47,120 nucleotides of DNA from an uncultured Porphyromonas sp. (GCF_905372525.1 NZ_CAJPPN010000017.1:1-47120), one strand, 5' to 3'. Shown: positions 8,125 to 17,328, counted from the first letter of the stretch. The notes: generated by a model not told the origin, from the letters alone. A program made the numbers and translations.

Positions 8125-8311
8125 TTCGTCTGCTGGGTATACGCATGATAGGGGAGCTGGAAGCCCCTCAGTGATCCTAGTCGTTAGAGGCGTCCGTGCT
8201 ATCGAAGCTATGGGATCTACCTCCGCTCCCTAGGGATCGGACGAATAGGTCGGCTAAGCTCCATCCGGAGTGAAGAGTAGGAGTAGAGCGTGTGTGAGAT
8301 GTGAATTGTTG

Positions 8312-8319
8312 TATTTTTG
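8312..8319 (+). promoter_or_regulatory. -7 box upstream of aroE
   Basis: TATTTTTG fits TAnnTTTG and lies 19 nt before the aroE ATG, implying a very short leader. No clear -33 element. Confidence 0.5.
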
Positions 8320-8337
8320 TCCTAATAGACAGAGCTG

Positions 8338-9138
8338 ATGGTACTACAAAGCGAACAGAGGCAACAGAGCCAAGCCCCCCAAGGCTCAGGACGTAAATAC
8401 GGTCTGATCGGTCGGAGGCTCGCTCACTCCTTCTCCCCCAGATACTTCGGGGACTTCTTCGCTCGTGAGGGTATTGATGCGACCTATCGAGCCTATGAGC
8501 TTGCTTCGATCGAGGAGCTCCCGAGTCTACTAGCCCGAGAGCCAGACCTCTGCGGGCTCAATGTAACCCTCCCCTACAAGCGGGAGATACTACGCTACGT
8601 AGACGTCTCCAGCCCTGACGTGGAGGCGCTCCAGGCAACCAATGTCCTGCGGATCAGACGAAGCGCTACGGGGCTCCCCCGGGTCTACGGCTATAATACG
8701 GATGTGGAGGGCTTCAGACGCTCTCTATCTACGTGGTTAGATGGGACGAGGCCAAGGGCTCTCGTCTTCGGGAGTGGGGGCGCAGCCTCGGCAGTCCTCT
8801 ACGCCCTATCTCTACTGGGGCTGGAGGGGCTACAGGTCAGTCGTCATCCCCGCTTAGGGATGATCGCCTACGAGGAGCTCCGTGGGGGACTAGCCGAGGA
8901 GTGTCAGCTGTGGATCAATGCGACTCCTGTCGGGCTTTGTCCCGGAGAGCTCCTTCCCCTGCCCTATGAGGCTCTGTCGGATCAGCACCTCTGCTACGAT
9001 CTGATCTACAATCCCTCTCCCACAGCCTTCCTCCGGGAGGCACAGCTGAGAGGAGCCCAGACCAAGGATGGGCTAGAGATGCTCTACATCCAGGCAGATG
9101 AGGCCTGGGAGATATGGACTACAGATGAACAAGTATAA
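8338..9138 (+). CDS. aroE: Shikimate dehydrogenase
   Basis: 266 residues; reduces 3-dehydroshikimate to shikimate with NADPH in the cytosolic pathway to aromatic amino acids. Diagnostic features: HSFSPRYFGDFF substrate-binding start (30-41), NVTLPYK with catalytic Lys81, NTDVEG (120-125) with the catalytic Asp122, FGSGGAAS nucleotide-binding turn (144-151), INATPVGL, and the C-terminal DGLEMLYIQADEAWEIW helix typical of the family. Length is normal apart from about 15 extra N-terminal residues before the first strand; no internal Met offers a better start. Its end overlaps the start of the Omp85-like gene by 14 nt, so the two are co-transcribed and probably translationally coupled. Confidence 0.95.
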   Translation: MVLQSEQRQQSQAPQGSGRKYGLIGRRLAHSFSPRYFGDFFAREGIDATYRAYELASIEELPSLLAREPDLCGLNVTLPYKREILRYVDVSSPDVEALQATNVLRIRRSATGLPRVYGYNTDVEGFRRSLSTWLDGTRPRALVFGSGGAASAVLYALSLLGLEGLQVSRHPRLGMIAYEELRGGLAEECQLWINATPVGLCPGELLPLPYEALSDQHLCYDLIYNPSPTAFLREAQLRGAQTKDGLEMLYIQADEAWEIWTTDEQV

Positions 9139-11410
9139 GTACCCGATCCTCGCACTGATCGCCTGCCTACTCGCCGTCTCCTGCTCGACGACCAAGTATG
9201 TGCCCGATGGGAGCTACCTCCTCTCCAAGGTCAGCATCCGTGTGGATTCGCTCACGGCCTACGAGCAAGAGCAGCTCGGAGAGCTAGAGCCCTACCTGAC
9301 GCAGCAGCCCAATGCCCGCCTGCTGGGGCTCGTCAAGTGGACGCTAGCCGTGTACAGCCTAAGTAACCCGAAGAGCAATAGCTTCCTCAATAGACAGCTC
9401 CGTAAGTGGGGCGATCCCCCCGTACTGTACAGCGAGCAGGAGGCAGAGTTTGGCCGAGCCAACCTCACTGCAGCGATGTATAACCTAGGCTACCTCGATG
9501 CTCATACTCGCCTATACATCGACACTACAGAGCATAAGCGGGCCAAGCTCCTCTACCAGATCCAGCCTGGCCCACGCTACTATGTGGGACGGGAGGAGGA
9601 AGTCCTCTCCGACACCCTCATCCGCCCCCTCCTGCATCCCCGGGATAGCCTTCAGCAGAAGAAGCTCTTCCGTGGCGAGCGATACACCTCCTACCTCGCC
9701 CCAGGTTCGGTACTCTCGCCTCAGAACATGCAGCTCGAGCGGGAGCGCATCGCCCTGATCCTAGCTAACCGAGGCTACTATGGCTTCTCCTCCGACAGCA
9801 TCCGTTACGAGGTGGATACGCTGGAGGTGGACAATGGCTGGGTGCGCAAGCTCATCTCCGTCCCTCCCACCACCTACCGTATAGGCCGAGTGACCCTGCG
9901 ACATGAGGGGAATGATCGGAGCCTACCTCTCAGACGGGATACCCTAGCAGGTATAGCCTTCGCGATCGACCCAGAGCACTATGTGCGCCCGGGGGAGCTC
10001 GCTCACCGCATCTGGGTACGCCTAGGGGCAGACTACTCTCTACAGAATACCTCCCGTACCTATGCTGCCCTATCCGACCTCGCCCCGCTGAGGAATATCT
10101 CTGTGCGCTATCAGATAGATAGCCTCTCGGGGGACTCTTCGCTCCTCAACTGTGATATAGTGACAGGCTCGGAGCCGAGCAAGAGCTTCGGCGGAGATAT
10201 CGTCGGGACGAACTCCTCGGGCAACCTCGGGGTAAGTGCCTCGCTGACCTTCAGACACAACAACCTCTTTAACGGAGGCGAGCAGCTGCAGCTCCAGGTA
10301 CGCGGGGGCTATGAGTCCTTTCGTAGCCGAGCCAACGATCACTTCAGCTACGGGATGGAGGCTTCGCTGACGTTCCCGAAGCTCCTTGTCCCCTTCCTCT
10401 ATACCCGTGGCCCCTCTACCTTCCAGTCGTCGACGAATTTCCAGGCGAGCTATGACTACCATGGTCGTCCAGAGTTTAGCCGAGATATCTTCTCCCTCGA
10501 GTGGGGATATAGCTGGCACAGCCACTACACTCCAGCCTACAAGCACCACCTGAAGGTACTGGATCTAAACTTCCTACACTTCGCCTATATCAACGAGAGC
10601 TTCCGCCAGTCGATGCCTCTGATCACACAGATCCTGAACTATCGGGATCAGTTTGTCCTCGGTGCCTCCTACCTCTTCCGCTACAACTCGCTCAATGACT
10701 ACCGCCTCTCCTCCTCACCCTGGGTACACAACCTCAGGCTCTACCTACAGTCCTCGGGGGCGATACTCTATGGGCTGTCCCAGCTGACTCACCGGGAGCG
10801 TGACAGCTATGGGACGTATCGGCTCTTTGGGACGAACTTCGCACAGTTCGTCAAGGGGGAGTTCGACTACAGCGGGCTGCGGAAGCTGAGTGAGGGCAAT
10901 TCCTTTGCTTACCATCTGGGGTTGGCTCTAGCAGTACCCTATGGGAATAGCTCATTCGTGCCTGTGGACCTCCGCTACTTCGCAGGGGGAGCCAATAGCA
11001 TACGAGGCTGGAGTGCCCGTAGCCTAGGACCAGGGAGTATGCCCCGATCAATGAGTCGCTCTATCTTCGATCAGGTAGGCGACATCAAGCTGGAGCTCAA
11101 TGCTGAGTATCGGATGCGTGTCCTCGGCCCCGTCCAGCTCGCTCTCTTCGCAGATGCTGGGAACGTCTGGACGATACGGCCGTATGAGAACCAGCCCAAG
11201 GGGGACTTCCGATGGCAGAGTTTCTACCGAGAGATAGCGCTGTCGGCTGGGCTGGGTCTACGCTGGGACTTCGAGTACTTCGTCCTGCGCTTCGATACAG
11301 GGGCAAAGGTCTATGACCCTCAGGTAGAGAATGGTCGCCCCTGGGTGATCACCTACCAGAGCCCGAGGGATGTGCTTGCGCTACACTTCGCCATCGGCTA
11401 CCCCTTCTAG
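9125..11410 (+). CDS. TamL/BamA-like Omp85 family outer-membrane lipoprotein
   Basis: 761 residues from ATG 9125, nested in the 3' end of aroE. The N-terminus MNKYKYPILALIACLLAVSC carries a lipobox with Cys20, the hallmark of TamL, the lipidated TamA homologue of Bacteroidota, rather than ordinary BamA. A POTRA-like region follows (about 30-330: NLTAAMYNLGYLDAHTRLYIDT, RERIALILANRGYYGFSSDSIRYEV), then an Omp85 barrel with the conserved GGANSIRGWSARSLGPGS motif (about 620-640) and a terminal Phe (HFAIGYPF). It is expected to insert or help assemble outer-membrane or surface proteins. No TamB partner is present in this window. An upstream start at 9098 adds nine residues without a better signal peptide, so it was rejected. 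Confidence 0.88.
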   Translation: MNKYKYPILALIACLLAVSCSTTKYVPDGSYLLSKVSIRVDSLTAYEQEQLGELEPYLTQQPNARLLGLVKWTLAVYSLSNPKSNSFLNRQLRKWGDPPVLYSEQEAEFGRANLTAAMYNLGYLDAHTRLYIDTTEHKRAKLLYQIQPGPRYYVGREEEVLSDTLIRPLLHPRDSLQQKKLFRGERYTSYLAPGSVLSPQNMQLERERIALILANRGYYGFSSDSIRYEVDTLEVDNGWVRKLISVPPTTYRIGRVTLRHEGNDRSLPLRRDTLAGIAFAIDPEHYVRPGELAHRIWVRLGADYSLQNTSRTYAALSDLAPLRNISVRYQIDSLSGDSSLLNCDIVTGSEPSKSFGGDIVGTNSSGNLGVSASLTFRHNNLFNGGEQLQLQVRGGYESFRSRANDHFSYGMEASLTFPKLLVPFLYTRGPSTFQSSTNFQASYDYHGRPEFSRDIFSLEWGYSWHSHYTPAYKHHLKVLDLNFLHFAYINESFRQSMPLITQILNYRDQFVLGASYLFRYNSLNDYRLSSSPWVHNLRLYLQSSGAILYGLSQLTHRERDSYGTYRLFGTNFAQFVKGEFDYSGLRKLSEGNSFAYHLGLALAVPYGNSSFVPVDLRYFAGGANSIRGWSARSLGPGSMPRSMSRSIFDQVGDIKLELNAEYRMRVLGPVQLALFADAGNVWTIRPYENQPKGDFRWQSFYREIALSAGLGLRWDFEYFVLRFDTGAKVYDPQVENGRPWVITYQSPRDVLALHFAIGYPF

Positions 11411-11521
11411 CGAGAGGAAGACTCTCCTAAGGGGGGAGTAGGGTCGAGGGGGATGTGAACCTGAGGATGGGATACTCTCCAGATGGAGGTGATACAGAGA
11501 TACAGAGATACTTTTTTTGTG

Positions 11522-11529
11522 TACCTTTG
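11522..11529 (+). promoter_or_regulatory. -7 box upstream of the small barrel gene
   Basis: TACCTTTG, an exact -7 element, lies about 90 nt before ATG 11621. It is preceded by a T-run and by short direct repeats of GATACAGA. Confidence 0.65.
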
Positions 11530-11620
11530 TGAAGTTATCGCTATGTGCACGGGGAGAGAATGCTCTACACCAAGGAGTACCTCGTGATCTAATAATAGTA
11601 ACATTATAAATGTCTTAGAT

Positions 11621-12322
11621 ATGCAGAAACTTAAACTATTCGCCTTAGGAGCACTGCTTCTGACTGGCTTCATCACCAACGCATCAGCTCAGGAGCTCGG
11701 CAAGGTTCGCTATCGTGTAGAGGCTGGTCCAACGCTCTCCAAGGTCTCGAACTTTGCGCTCGACCACGCTAGTGATAGCGGTAAGGCTCTACTGAACTTC
11801 CGTGCAGGGGTAAGCTTTGCCCTACCCTTCGTCCATACACCCTTTACCCTAGCTACTGGGGTCTTCATCAACGGACGAGGAGAGAAGCAGACCGGCAACC
11901 GCAACAGCGCACCAGGCTCGCTCGCTAAGCTACAGACCTATGCTATACAGGTGCCCGTGGACTTCTCCTTCCGCATCATCACTATTGAGGAGAACCAGCA
12001 CATCTTCCTGAACGTATCTCCCTATGCTGCCTATCTCCTGAGTGCTAAGCTCACCCGTGGAGGTAGCCCTATCGTAGACAAGGCCGGGGATCCACTGAAT
12101 ATCAAGGAATACGATATGCTCTCTGGGGGCGATGCCAAGAAGTTCGAGGCCGGTCTTCAGCTCAGCCTCATGTACCGCTTCAATAGCCTCTACGCACGTG
12201 CGGGGCTAGAGTTTAGCGCCCTCAACCAGTTCTCTGGTGCAGGTCAAGAAGGGCTCTTCATTCGGGATACCGGTGCTTCGCGCTACGTGTCGAGCTTCCT
12301 GACTGTAGGGTACGAGTTCTAA
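11621..12322 (+). CDS. Outer-membrane beta-barrel (porin family/PorT-like)
   Basis: 233 residues with signal peptide MQKLKLFALGALLLTGFITNASAQ. The mature protein has repeated amphipathic strands (VRYRVEAGPTLSKVSNF, FRAGVSFALPF, FTLATGVFINGRGEKQ, LQTYAIQVPVDFSF) and ends YVSSFLTVGYEF, a terminal aromatic residue typical of barrels. It fits the PorT/OMP_b-brl family of small Bacteroidota barrels, whose members have varied or unknown roles. It has its own promoter box and a terminator at 12368-12417, so it is probably monocistronic. Barrel assignment is firm; function is not. Confidence 0.8.
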   Translation: MQKLKLFALGALLLTGFITNASAQELGKVRYRVEAGPTLSKVSNFALDHASDSGKALLNFRAGVSFALPFVHTPFTLATGVFINGRGEKQTGNRNSAPGSLAKLQTYAIQVPVDFSFRIITIEENQHIFLNVSPYAAYLLSAKLTRGGSPIVDKAGDPLNIKEYDMLSGGDAKKFEAGLQLSLMYRFNSLYARAGLEFSALNQFSGAGQEGLFIRDTGASRYVSSFLTVGYEF

Positions 12323-12367
12323 CGCACACCCACAACTAACCTCCCTGCCCTAGCGTAGGGACGTGTG

Positions 12368-12417
12368 AGCCACCTAATGGGATCATATAACCATACCCAT
12401 TAGGTGGCTGCCTTTTT
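12368..12417 (+). terminator. Terminator after the small barrel gene
   Basis: A 14-bp stem, AGCCACCTAATGGG (12368-12381) with CCCATTAGGTGGCT (12396-12409), is followed by CCTTTTT. It overlaps the furthest upstream possible GTG start (12404) of the next gene, which argues for that gene's later start. Confidence 0.85.
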
Positions 12418-12457
12418 ACCTCCAGTATATCCAGGAATGCCTCGACCCTACCGACCT

Positions 12458-13144
12458 ATGCGCCTTGCTCTCACAGCTCTATTGGGAGCACTACTCACCC
12501 TCTCCTCCTGCCGCTCTATGTACCCTCATAAGCGTGCCCAGCTCTATCCTCGCATGTATGCGGAGAGCCCGAAGACGATCCTCCTAGTGCCACCTATCGA
12601 TAGGATCGGGTGGCCAGACCTCCGAGATCAGCTGTACGCAGGGCTGGCTCCGATACTGACCAACCGAGGGTATTACGTCTACGCACCCTCCTTCATGAGC
12701 GAGTATCTCCGAGATAAGAGCCTGCTACGTCCAGAGGAATACCTACGGAAAGACCTTGAACCCTTCCGCAAAATCTTTGGGACGGATGCTGTGCTCTTCA
12801 CAGTGATTCATCAGTGGGACCAGCATCTGAACGCCGAGCTAGAGTTCGAGGTTCAGTACATACTCAGATCCACTAAGAGTAATGAGATCCTCTATACAAG
12901 GGAACTCAAGGGGCGCATGGATAGACGTGTGCTAGCCGAGGGGGAGGATGGCGGGTTCTTCGGTTGGCTCTTTCGTCTCTTCGTTAATGCCGTTGGAGTA
13001 GGACTCAAGGGTAGGCGCTCCGCTATCAATCAAGTGAATAACGAAGCCTTCTCCGACCTACCACTCGGGCCTTACCTCCCTAAGTACGGGAAGGACGGCA
13101 GTACGGGTGCTGCTCCCTCTCGCATCCCAGACCTCAAGCTATAG
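12458..13144 (+). CDS. GNA1162/DUF799-like lipoprotein
   Basis: 228 residues from ATG 12458 (MRLALTALLGALLTLSSC, lipidated Cys18). ATG 12437 is an alternative and keeps the lipobox; a GTG at 12404 lies inside the preceding terminator and is unlikely. The mature part (KTILLVPPIDRIGWPDLRDQLYAGLAPILTNRGYYVYAPSFMSEYL, then FGTDAVLFTVIHQWDQHL) resembles the DUF799/GNA1162 family, periplasm-facing lipoproteins related to the CsgG/TolB-N fold that often partner other envelope lipoproteins. No partner genes are adjacent. A perfect 24-bp stem follows, separating it from the convergent import operon. Confidence 0.78.
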   Translation: MRLALTALLGALLTLSSCRSMYPHKRAQLYPRMYAESPKTILLVPPIDRIGWPDLRDQLYAGLAPILTNRGYYVYAPSFMSEYLRDKSLLRPEEYLRKDLEPFRKIFGTDAVLFTVIHQWDQHLNAELEFEVQYILRSTKSNEILYTRELKGRMDRRVLAEGEDGGFFGWLFRLFVNAVGVGLKGRRSAINQVNNEAFSDLPLGPYLPKYGKDGSTGAAPSRIPDLKL

Positions 13145-13159
13145 ACGTCGTAGTCATAG

Positions 13160-13210
13160 AGTAAAGGAAATCGCCCCGAGGCTCGAAGCCTCGGGGCGAT
13201 TTCCTTTACT
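13160..13210. terminator. Bidirectional terminator with a 24-bp perfect stem
   Basis: Positions 13160-13183 are the exact reverse complement of 13187-13210, with a 3-nt loop (CGA). The core is AATCGCCCCGAGGCT, and A/T-rich arms give a U-rich tail in both directions. It sits between convergent genes ending at 13144 (+) and 13242 (-), so it probably stops both. Confidence 0.9.
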
Positions 13211-13241
13211 TAGGGGGTAGGTAGGCCTAGCCTACCTGCAC

Positions 13242-14561
13242 CTAGAAACTCTCTACCTTGCACCAGAATTCATCATTGTCCTTCGGCGAGGTCAACCAGT
13301 GATAGCCATGTGCATCCGTAGCATCTGTCACCGTGTAGGGAGAGTAATACACGAGGTACTCTAGTAAGAATTCCTGTGCACGACGAGCATAGAAGTAGGT
13401 CGATCCATACTGGATGATACGTATCGTATGGAACTGGTTGGGCTCACCATAGATAGAGGTAAAGTCCATGTAGTAGACGGGTCGGAAGCCCTTCGAAAGT
13501 CCCTCTATTCCTTTCTCGAGAGTCAGGCTCATAGATGGTCTGGAGATACCAGGTGACAGTCCTAGGTCGATGTACTCCTCGTATAATCCCTTGTAGGTAT
13601 CCGTCCTCTGAATCTCGTTAGCTGTCTTAAAGGCATCAAGAGCTACATTACTCGCATAGCCCTCGTAGAAGTATAGGTACAGATGCTTCTTCGTCAGGTC
13701 GTACTTCCCGACCTGGAGGGCTAGCTTGCTTCCGCCGTGCAGGGGCGTCATAGTTGCCTTATCCTTGTCTAGTGTCAGTCCCTCAAGCGTCTCGCCACCT
13801 AGGGTAAGAGGCTTGATAAGCTTGATCCCCTTGTCTGTATAGTAGAAGGGGAGGAGCTCAGACTTGTCATCGTAGCGTACCCAGAGCTGGCGTGCAAGCC
13901 CAAAGATGGAGAGGGCGACCGTCTTCCCCCCGAGCTTTAGTGGGGCAAGCGCCTTACCCGTCACAGCCTGCTTGATGACCTTTGTCCCCTCTAGGTAGGC
14001 TTTAGTGTCTCCCTTGAGGCGGATCATCTGCATCTTGTTGCCTGTGCGACAGCCCGTGAGGTAGATCACATCCTTGTCGGGGCTGACCTTATCTACGATG
14101 AACTCATAGTCTCCGTTGTAGCCATTGGGGATCCCCCAGTCGGGTGTAGAGTAGTAGTTCAGGGGCTTGTTGTACGTGTCGAAGGTCAGCCGAAGGCCTG
14201 AGTTATGGGAGAAGTGATAGTTGGAGGTAAACTCCGTCTGGTAGATCTGCTCCGTCCCAGCACCTGGGTTCTTGGGATCCTTGGGTACCTCTACCGTCTC
14301 TCCGTATTCCTCGGAGGCGATGGTAGCCTCCTTGTCAGAGATGAACTTCATCGAGAGGTTGATCCCCCCATGGTTCCCCTCGTCGGGGATGAGGATGAGC
14401 GACCAGCCATACTCACTGGAGCGAAGGAGACTGATGATCTCCTGCTCCTGCTGAGTGATCACTGTCGCGGCATAGTCCTTGCCACTGGGCATCTCTTCGT
14501 ACTGGCTGCATGCCCCTAGGGCGAGTGCTAGAACCAGAGACCAAATATGATAGTAGCGCAT
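13242..14561 (-). CDS. DUF4302 domain lipoprotein
   Basis: 439 residues with signal MRYYHIWSLVLALALGAC (lipidated Cys18). The N-terminal motif LLRSSEYGWSLILIPDEGNHGGINLSMKF is characteristic of DUF4302 proteins of Bacteroidota, found as SusC/SusD-linked surface lipoproteins. The C-terminus contains YKGLYEEYIDLGLSPGISRPSMSLTL and HTIRIIQYGSTYF. It is the last gene of the four-gene import operon and begins 2 nt after the metallohydrolase stop codon. It probably helps bind or present the substrate; the biochemical role is unknown. Confidence 0.82.
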   Translation of the reverse strand: MRYYHIWSLVLALALGACSQYEEMPSGKDYAATVITQQEQEIISLLRSSEYGWSLILIPDEGNHGGINLSMKFISDKEATIASEEYGETVEVPKDPKNPGAGTEQIYQTEFTSNYHFSHNSGLRLTFDTYNKPLNYYSTPDWGIPNGYNGDYEFIVDKVSPDKDVIYLTGCRTGNKMQMIRLKGDTKAYLEGTKVIKQAVTGKALAPLKLGGKTVALSIFGLARQLWVRYDDKSELLPFYYTDKGIKLIKPLTLGGETLEGLTLDKDKATMTPLHGGSKLALQVGKYDLTKKHLYLYFYEGYASNVALDAFKTANEIQRTDTYKGLYEEYIDLGLSPGISRPSMSLTLEKGIEGLSKGFRPVYYMDFTSIYGEPNQFHTIRIIQYGSTYFYARRAQEFLLEYLVYYSPYTVTDATDAHGYHWLTSPKDNDEFWCKVESF

Positions 14562-14563
14562 AG

Positions 14564-15715
14564 TTAGTATCCTGCTGGGTATTGGGTGAAGTCCTTATAG
14601 GGGATTTGGTAGAGCTTCTCGAGTGCCTTCTGGCGGATGGCATCGAGGTCGGTATGGTACTCGTCACGGATGTACTGCTTCATGATGGCGAGCTTCTGTA
14701 GGATGATCTCCTTGCCCGTGTACTTGGCGCTGGGTCGGATCTTTGCGTCTGCATACGCCAGGAGCTCATTCCACTCGCCTTCGGAGGAGAGGACATAGGT
14801 GGCGAAGAGCTCTGCGAAGTCTTCGTCGGCATCAGTACTAGCATAGTCACTAACGAAGCCCGCGTGACGTGAATCCTTACCGTTACGCCACCAGTAGGAG
14901 AAGGCATCCTGCTTCTGATAGTCTAGTGCAGAGAGCTTGTCGTACTCAGGTGGGTAAGCACGCTCCTCATGGAGCGTATGGGCCGACTCGTGGAAGAGGG
15001 TACTGATGTAGCTGCTACGCATACGCTGCTCGAGCTCAAGTGTAGCTGTCTTGATGTGCCCCTGGTACTTCTCACCAGACAGTTCCTCCTGCTCGTACTT
15101 GGGTGTCAGCTCATCCTTGAGCTTCTTCTTCTCTGTATCGGTGAGCCCTGTGCCCGTCTTTGCCTTGGCTTCTTCATCGAGTCTCTCGATCTCTGCTGTC
15201 ACACGCTTGGAGGCAATCCAGTAGGCATAGTCCTTAGCTCGAGTATCGAGCCTCGTCCTATCGATATGAGTATTCAGTTCATTGATATTGTACATCCAAA
15301 TCATACCCTGTGGAGCTGCCCCAGCCATACGCCTGTCCATGGCGTAGCCGGAGGAGCCATAGAGGTTGACGAACTTGACGGTATGCCTCTGGGCATAACC
15401 CTCGGGAGCTGCTTCCTTGTAGGTCTCGAAGAAGACGAAGTCAATGAGGTTGAGGAACTCTATTGCCTTCTCTTCCTTGACTGGGGCTAGGAGGTAGCGA
15501 CGGTCGGTCATCTTATCGTCGTAGCGATAGTCGATGCTGACGTTGTACTTCTCGGCGAAGGCCTTCTGTATATATCTATCTAGCCTCGTCAGTCGGCTTA
15601 CATCCTCGGTGTCGATGACCTTGCGGTCGGGCTTAACCCTATCGATATCGGAGCTACATGAGGCGAGTGCTCCTAGGGCGCAAGCGATGACGAAGGGGAA
15701 TATTAGCTTCTTCAT
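14564..15715 (-). CDS. Substrate-import-associated zinc metallohydrolase lipoprotein
   Basis: 383 residues; signal MKKLIFPFVIACALGALASC with lipidated Cys20. The zinc motif HESAH (His242-Glu243-His246) is followed by a probable third ligand in DADEDFAELFA (Glu298/Glu302), the gluzincin-like arrangement of the SusCD-linked zinc metallohydrolases. It should act on the cell surface or in the periplasm, probably trimming a peptide or other substrate for import. Genes on both sides (SusD 17 nt upstream, DUF4302 2 nt downstream) match the usual neighbourhood of this family. Catalytic residues look intact. Natural substrate unknown. Confidence 0.88.
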   Translation of the reverse strand: MKKLIFPFVIACALGALASCSSDIDRVKPDRKVIDTEDVSRLTRLDRYIQKAFAEKYNVSIDYRYDDKMTDRRYLLAPVKEEKAIEFLNLIDFVFFETYKEAAPEGYAQRHTVKFVNLYGSSGYAMDRRMAGAAPQGMIWMYNINELNTHIDRTRLDTRAKDYAYWIASKRVTAEIERLDEEAKAKTGTGLTDTEKKKLKDELTPKYEQEELSGEKYQGHIKTATLELEQRMRSSYISTLFHESAHTLHEERAYPPEYDKLSALDYQKQDAFSYWWRNGKDSRHAGFVSDYASTDADEDFAELFATYVLSSEGEWNELLAYADAKIRPSAKYTGKEIILQKLAIMKQYIRDEYHTDLDAIRQKALEKLYQIPYKDFTQYPAGY

Positions 15716-15732
15716 AGCTGTTTCTTATTGAG

Positions 15733-17328
15733 TTACTTCGTAGGGTTCTGAACGATGCTACCCTTGATCGCCTGCTGGGGGAGAGGTATAGCCTGGCGAG
15801 GGTCACGATCACCGAGCTCTGCGGCGACACTGTAGTTGCTGTTCTTGTTGATACGGCGGTAGATGGTGATGCCGTAGCGCTTGATGTCCTGCCAGCGTAG
15901 TCCCTCGTGTAGGGTGAGGATACGACGACACTGCAGTACGTGGTGTAGGAGGAACTCTTCATCACCTGCCGTGATGGTGAAGTGTGGGTTGAGCTTCTTC
16001 TTCATCGTAGGGCGTACCTTGGAGTCGTAGCTAAGCGCCTTATAGAAGGCGATGATCTCATCCTTTGTGAAGGTCTTCTTACGTGGCTTCTGAGCGTTGT
16101 CGCCATCGTTGAGGTAGCGAGAGGTCCAGAGGTTGAGGTCTGCCACCCCCTCATCGTACTTCTTCTGGTGGATACGAGCCTCAGCACGTACCAGCAGGGT
16201 CTCGTCTGTGGTCAGCGGGGTATCCATCGTCTGGTAGTCGCTGCTAGGGAAGGATGGGAGCTTGGCCTGCACCGTCTTGTTGATATTCCCCTCCACATAG
16301 ATGAATGGAGCGAAGTAGTAGGCATCGCTCTGCCCCCAGATGTTCTGAGCGAAGAGGGTCTCGTTCTGTGTCAGCTCCTTGGCTTGGGTGAAGCGAGACT
16401 GATAGTAGCTCGTACCGCTCGTCGTCTGCCACTGGTAGGAGCTGTAGGTGGAGACGGAGAGTAGGTTGGCCGCTAGCTTCGTGTCGTAGTAGGCGAGTGC
16501 ATAGGCCTTCTCGGTGCGGGGGATCTTGGTGAAGATACTCCAGTCTCGTAGCACGAGGCTGGGGTTGTTCCCGAGTACCTTCGTAGCATATTCCTCAGCC
16601 TTGGCCCAGTCCTGATAGTAGAGGTAGAAGCGAGCAGCGAAGGCATAGGCAGAGGTAGGGTTGAAGTGGAACTTCTTGATGTCCTCACTGTAGTTGGATG
16701 GATAGCGCTCGAGCAGGGCGATCCCCTCCTTGAGGTCACTCGCTATATGCCTATAGGTCTCAGCTAGGGTACCACGAGGGTAATCGGGCTGTAGGTTCAC
16801 CACACGCTCTGCTACGTAGGGGATACCTAGATCCTTGGAGCTCGTCTGGGGGTCGTAGGGGAGGCAGAAGGTATTGGCGAGCTGGAAGTGTGTCCAGGCT
16901 CGTGCCACAAGCGCCTCACCCTTGCTGACCATGGCGACATTGTCTTTTAGTCCTAGGGAGTTGACCTTTTGGATGACTTCGTTTGCTAGGGCGATGGCAT
17001 AGTAGCTTTTCTCCCAGAGCTTGTAGGGTGCATCGTAGTAGTCATCAGCATTGTGGATAGCCTTCCAGTAGGCTGCATCCTCGGCGAAGGTACTGGTATT
17101 GGGGTTACTCGTCCCGTCGTCTAGGATATTATCCGAGGAGAGCTCGGTGAGGAAGTTGATCGAGCTGGTGGAGTAGACGCCGATGAGCATCTTCTGTATC
17201 TGAGCTGGTGACGTTGGGTCTACTAGATCGGAGTCTGGGTTCTCACTGAGGAAGGCATTGCACGAGCTCATCAGTAGGGGTAGAGCGAGTGCGATCAAGC
17301 CCCTTAGTGGGCGAATTCTTAGCTTCAT
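15733..17328 (-). CDS. SusD/RagB-family outer-membrane lipoprotein
   Basis: 531 residues, signal MKLRIRPLRGLIALALPLLMSSC (lipidated Cys23). Recognisable SusD features: NPDSDLVDPTSPAQIQKMLIGVYST near the N-terminus, helical TPR-like segments (GEALVARAWTHFQLANTFCLPY; TSAYAFAARFYLYYQDWAKAEEYA), TTDETLLVRAEARIHQKKYDEGVADLNLW, and a C-terminal RRILTLHEGLRWQDIKRYGI block. SusD proteins form the lid over the SusC transporter and bind the substrate outside. It starts 24 nt after the SusC stop codon. Because the operon encodes a metallohydrolase and no glycoside hydrolase, a peptide-like or non-glycan substrate is more likely than starch. Confidence 0.94.
   Translation of the reverse strand: MKLRIRPLRGLIALALPLLMSSCNAFLSENPDSDLVDPTSPAQIQKMLIGVYSTSSINFLTELSSDNILDDGTSNPNTSTFAEDAAYWKAIHNADDYYDAPYKLWEKSYYAIALANEVIQKVNSLGLKDNVAMVSKGEALVARAWTHFQLANTFCLPYDPQTSSKDLGIPYVAERVVNLQPDYPRGTLAETYRHIASDLKEGIALLERYPSNYSEDIKKFHFNPTSAYAFAARFYLYYQDWAKAEEYATKVLGNNPSLVLRDWSIFTKIPRTEKAYALAYYDTKLAANLLSVSTYSSYQWQTTSGTSYYQSRFTQAKELTQNETLFAQNIWGQSDAYYFAPFIYVEGNINKTVQAKLPSFPSSDYQTMDTPLTTDETLLVRAEARIHQKKYDEGVADLNLWTSRYLNDGDNAQKPRKKTFTKDEIIAFYKALSYDSKVRPTMKKKLNPHFTITAGDEEFLLHHVLQCRRILTLHEGLRWQDIKRYGITIYRRINKNSNYSVAAELGDRDPRQAIPLPQQAIKGSIVQNPTK

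Larger units (their letters stand above)
7565..8311. other. Gene-free stretch carrying a dispersed repeat
   Basis: No convincing gene between the micro-ORF promoter and the aroE promoter. The open frame at 7787-8233 runs through a noncoding repeat and is not conserved in the second copy near the window end. The stretch contains the phased palindrome array (7767-7828), a region homologous to the right end of the window (to about 7970) and a hairpin (8081-8124). Confidence 0.7.

Noticed and set aside
7787..8233. Open frame of 148 codons through the dispersed repeat
   Set aside because: The homologous copy at the right edge is frame-shifted after about 17 codons, there is no promoter or ribosome-binding site, and the start lies inside the palindrome array.
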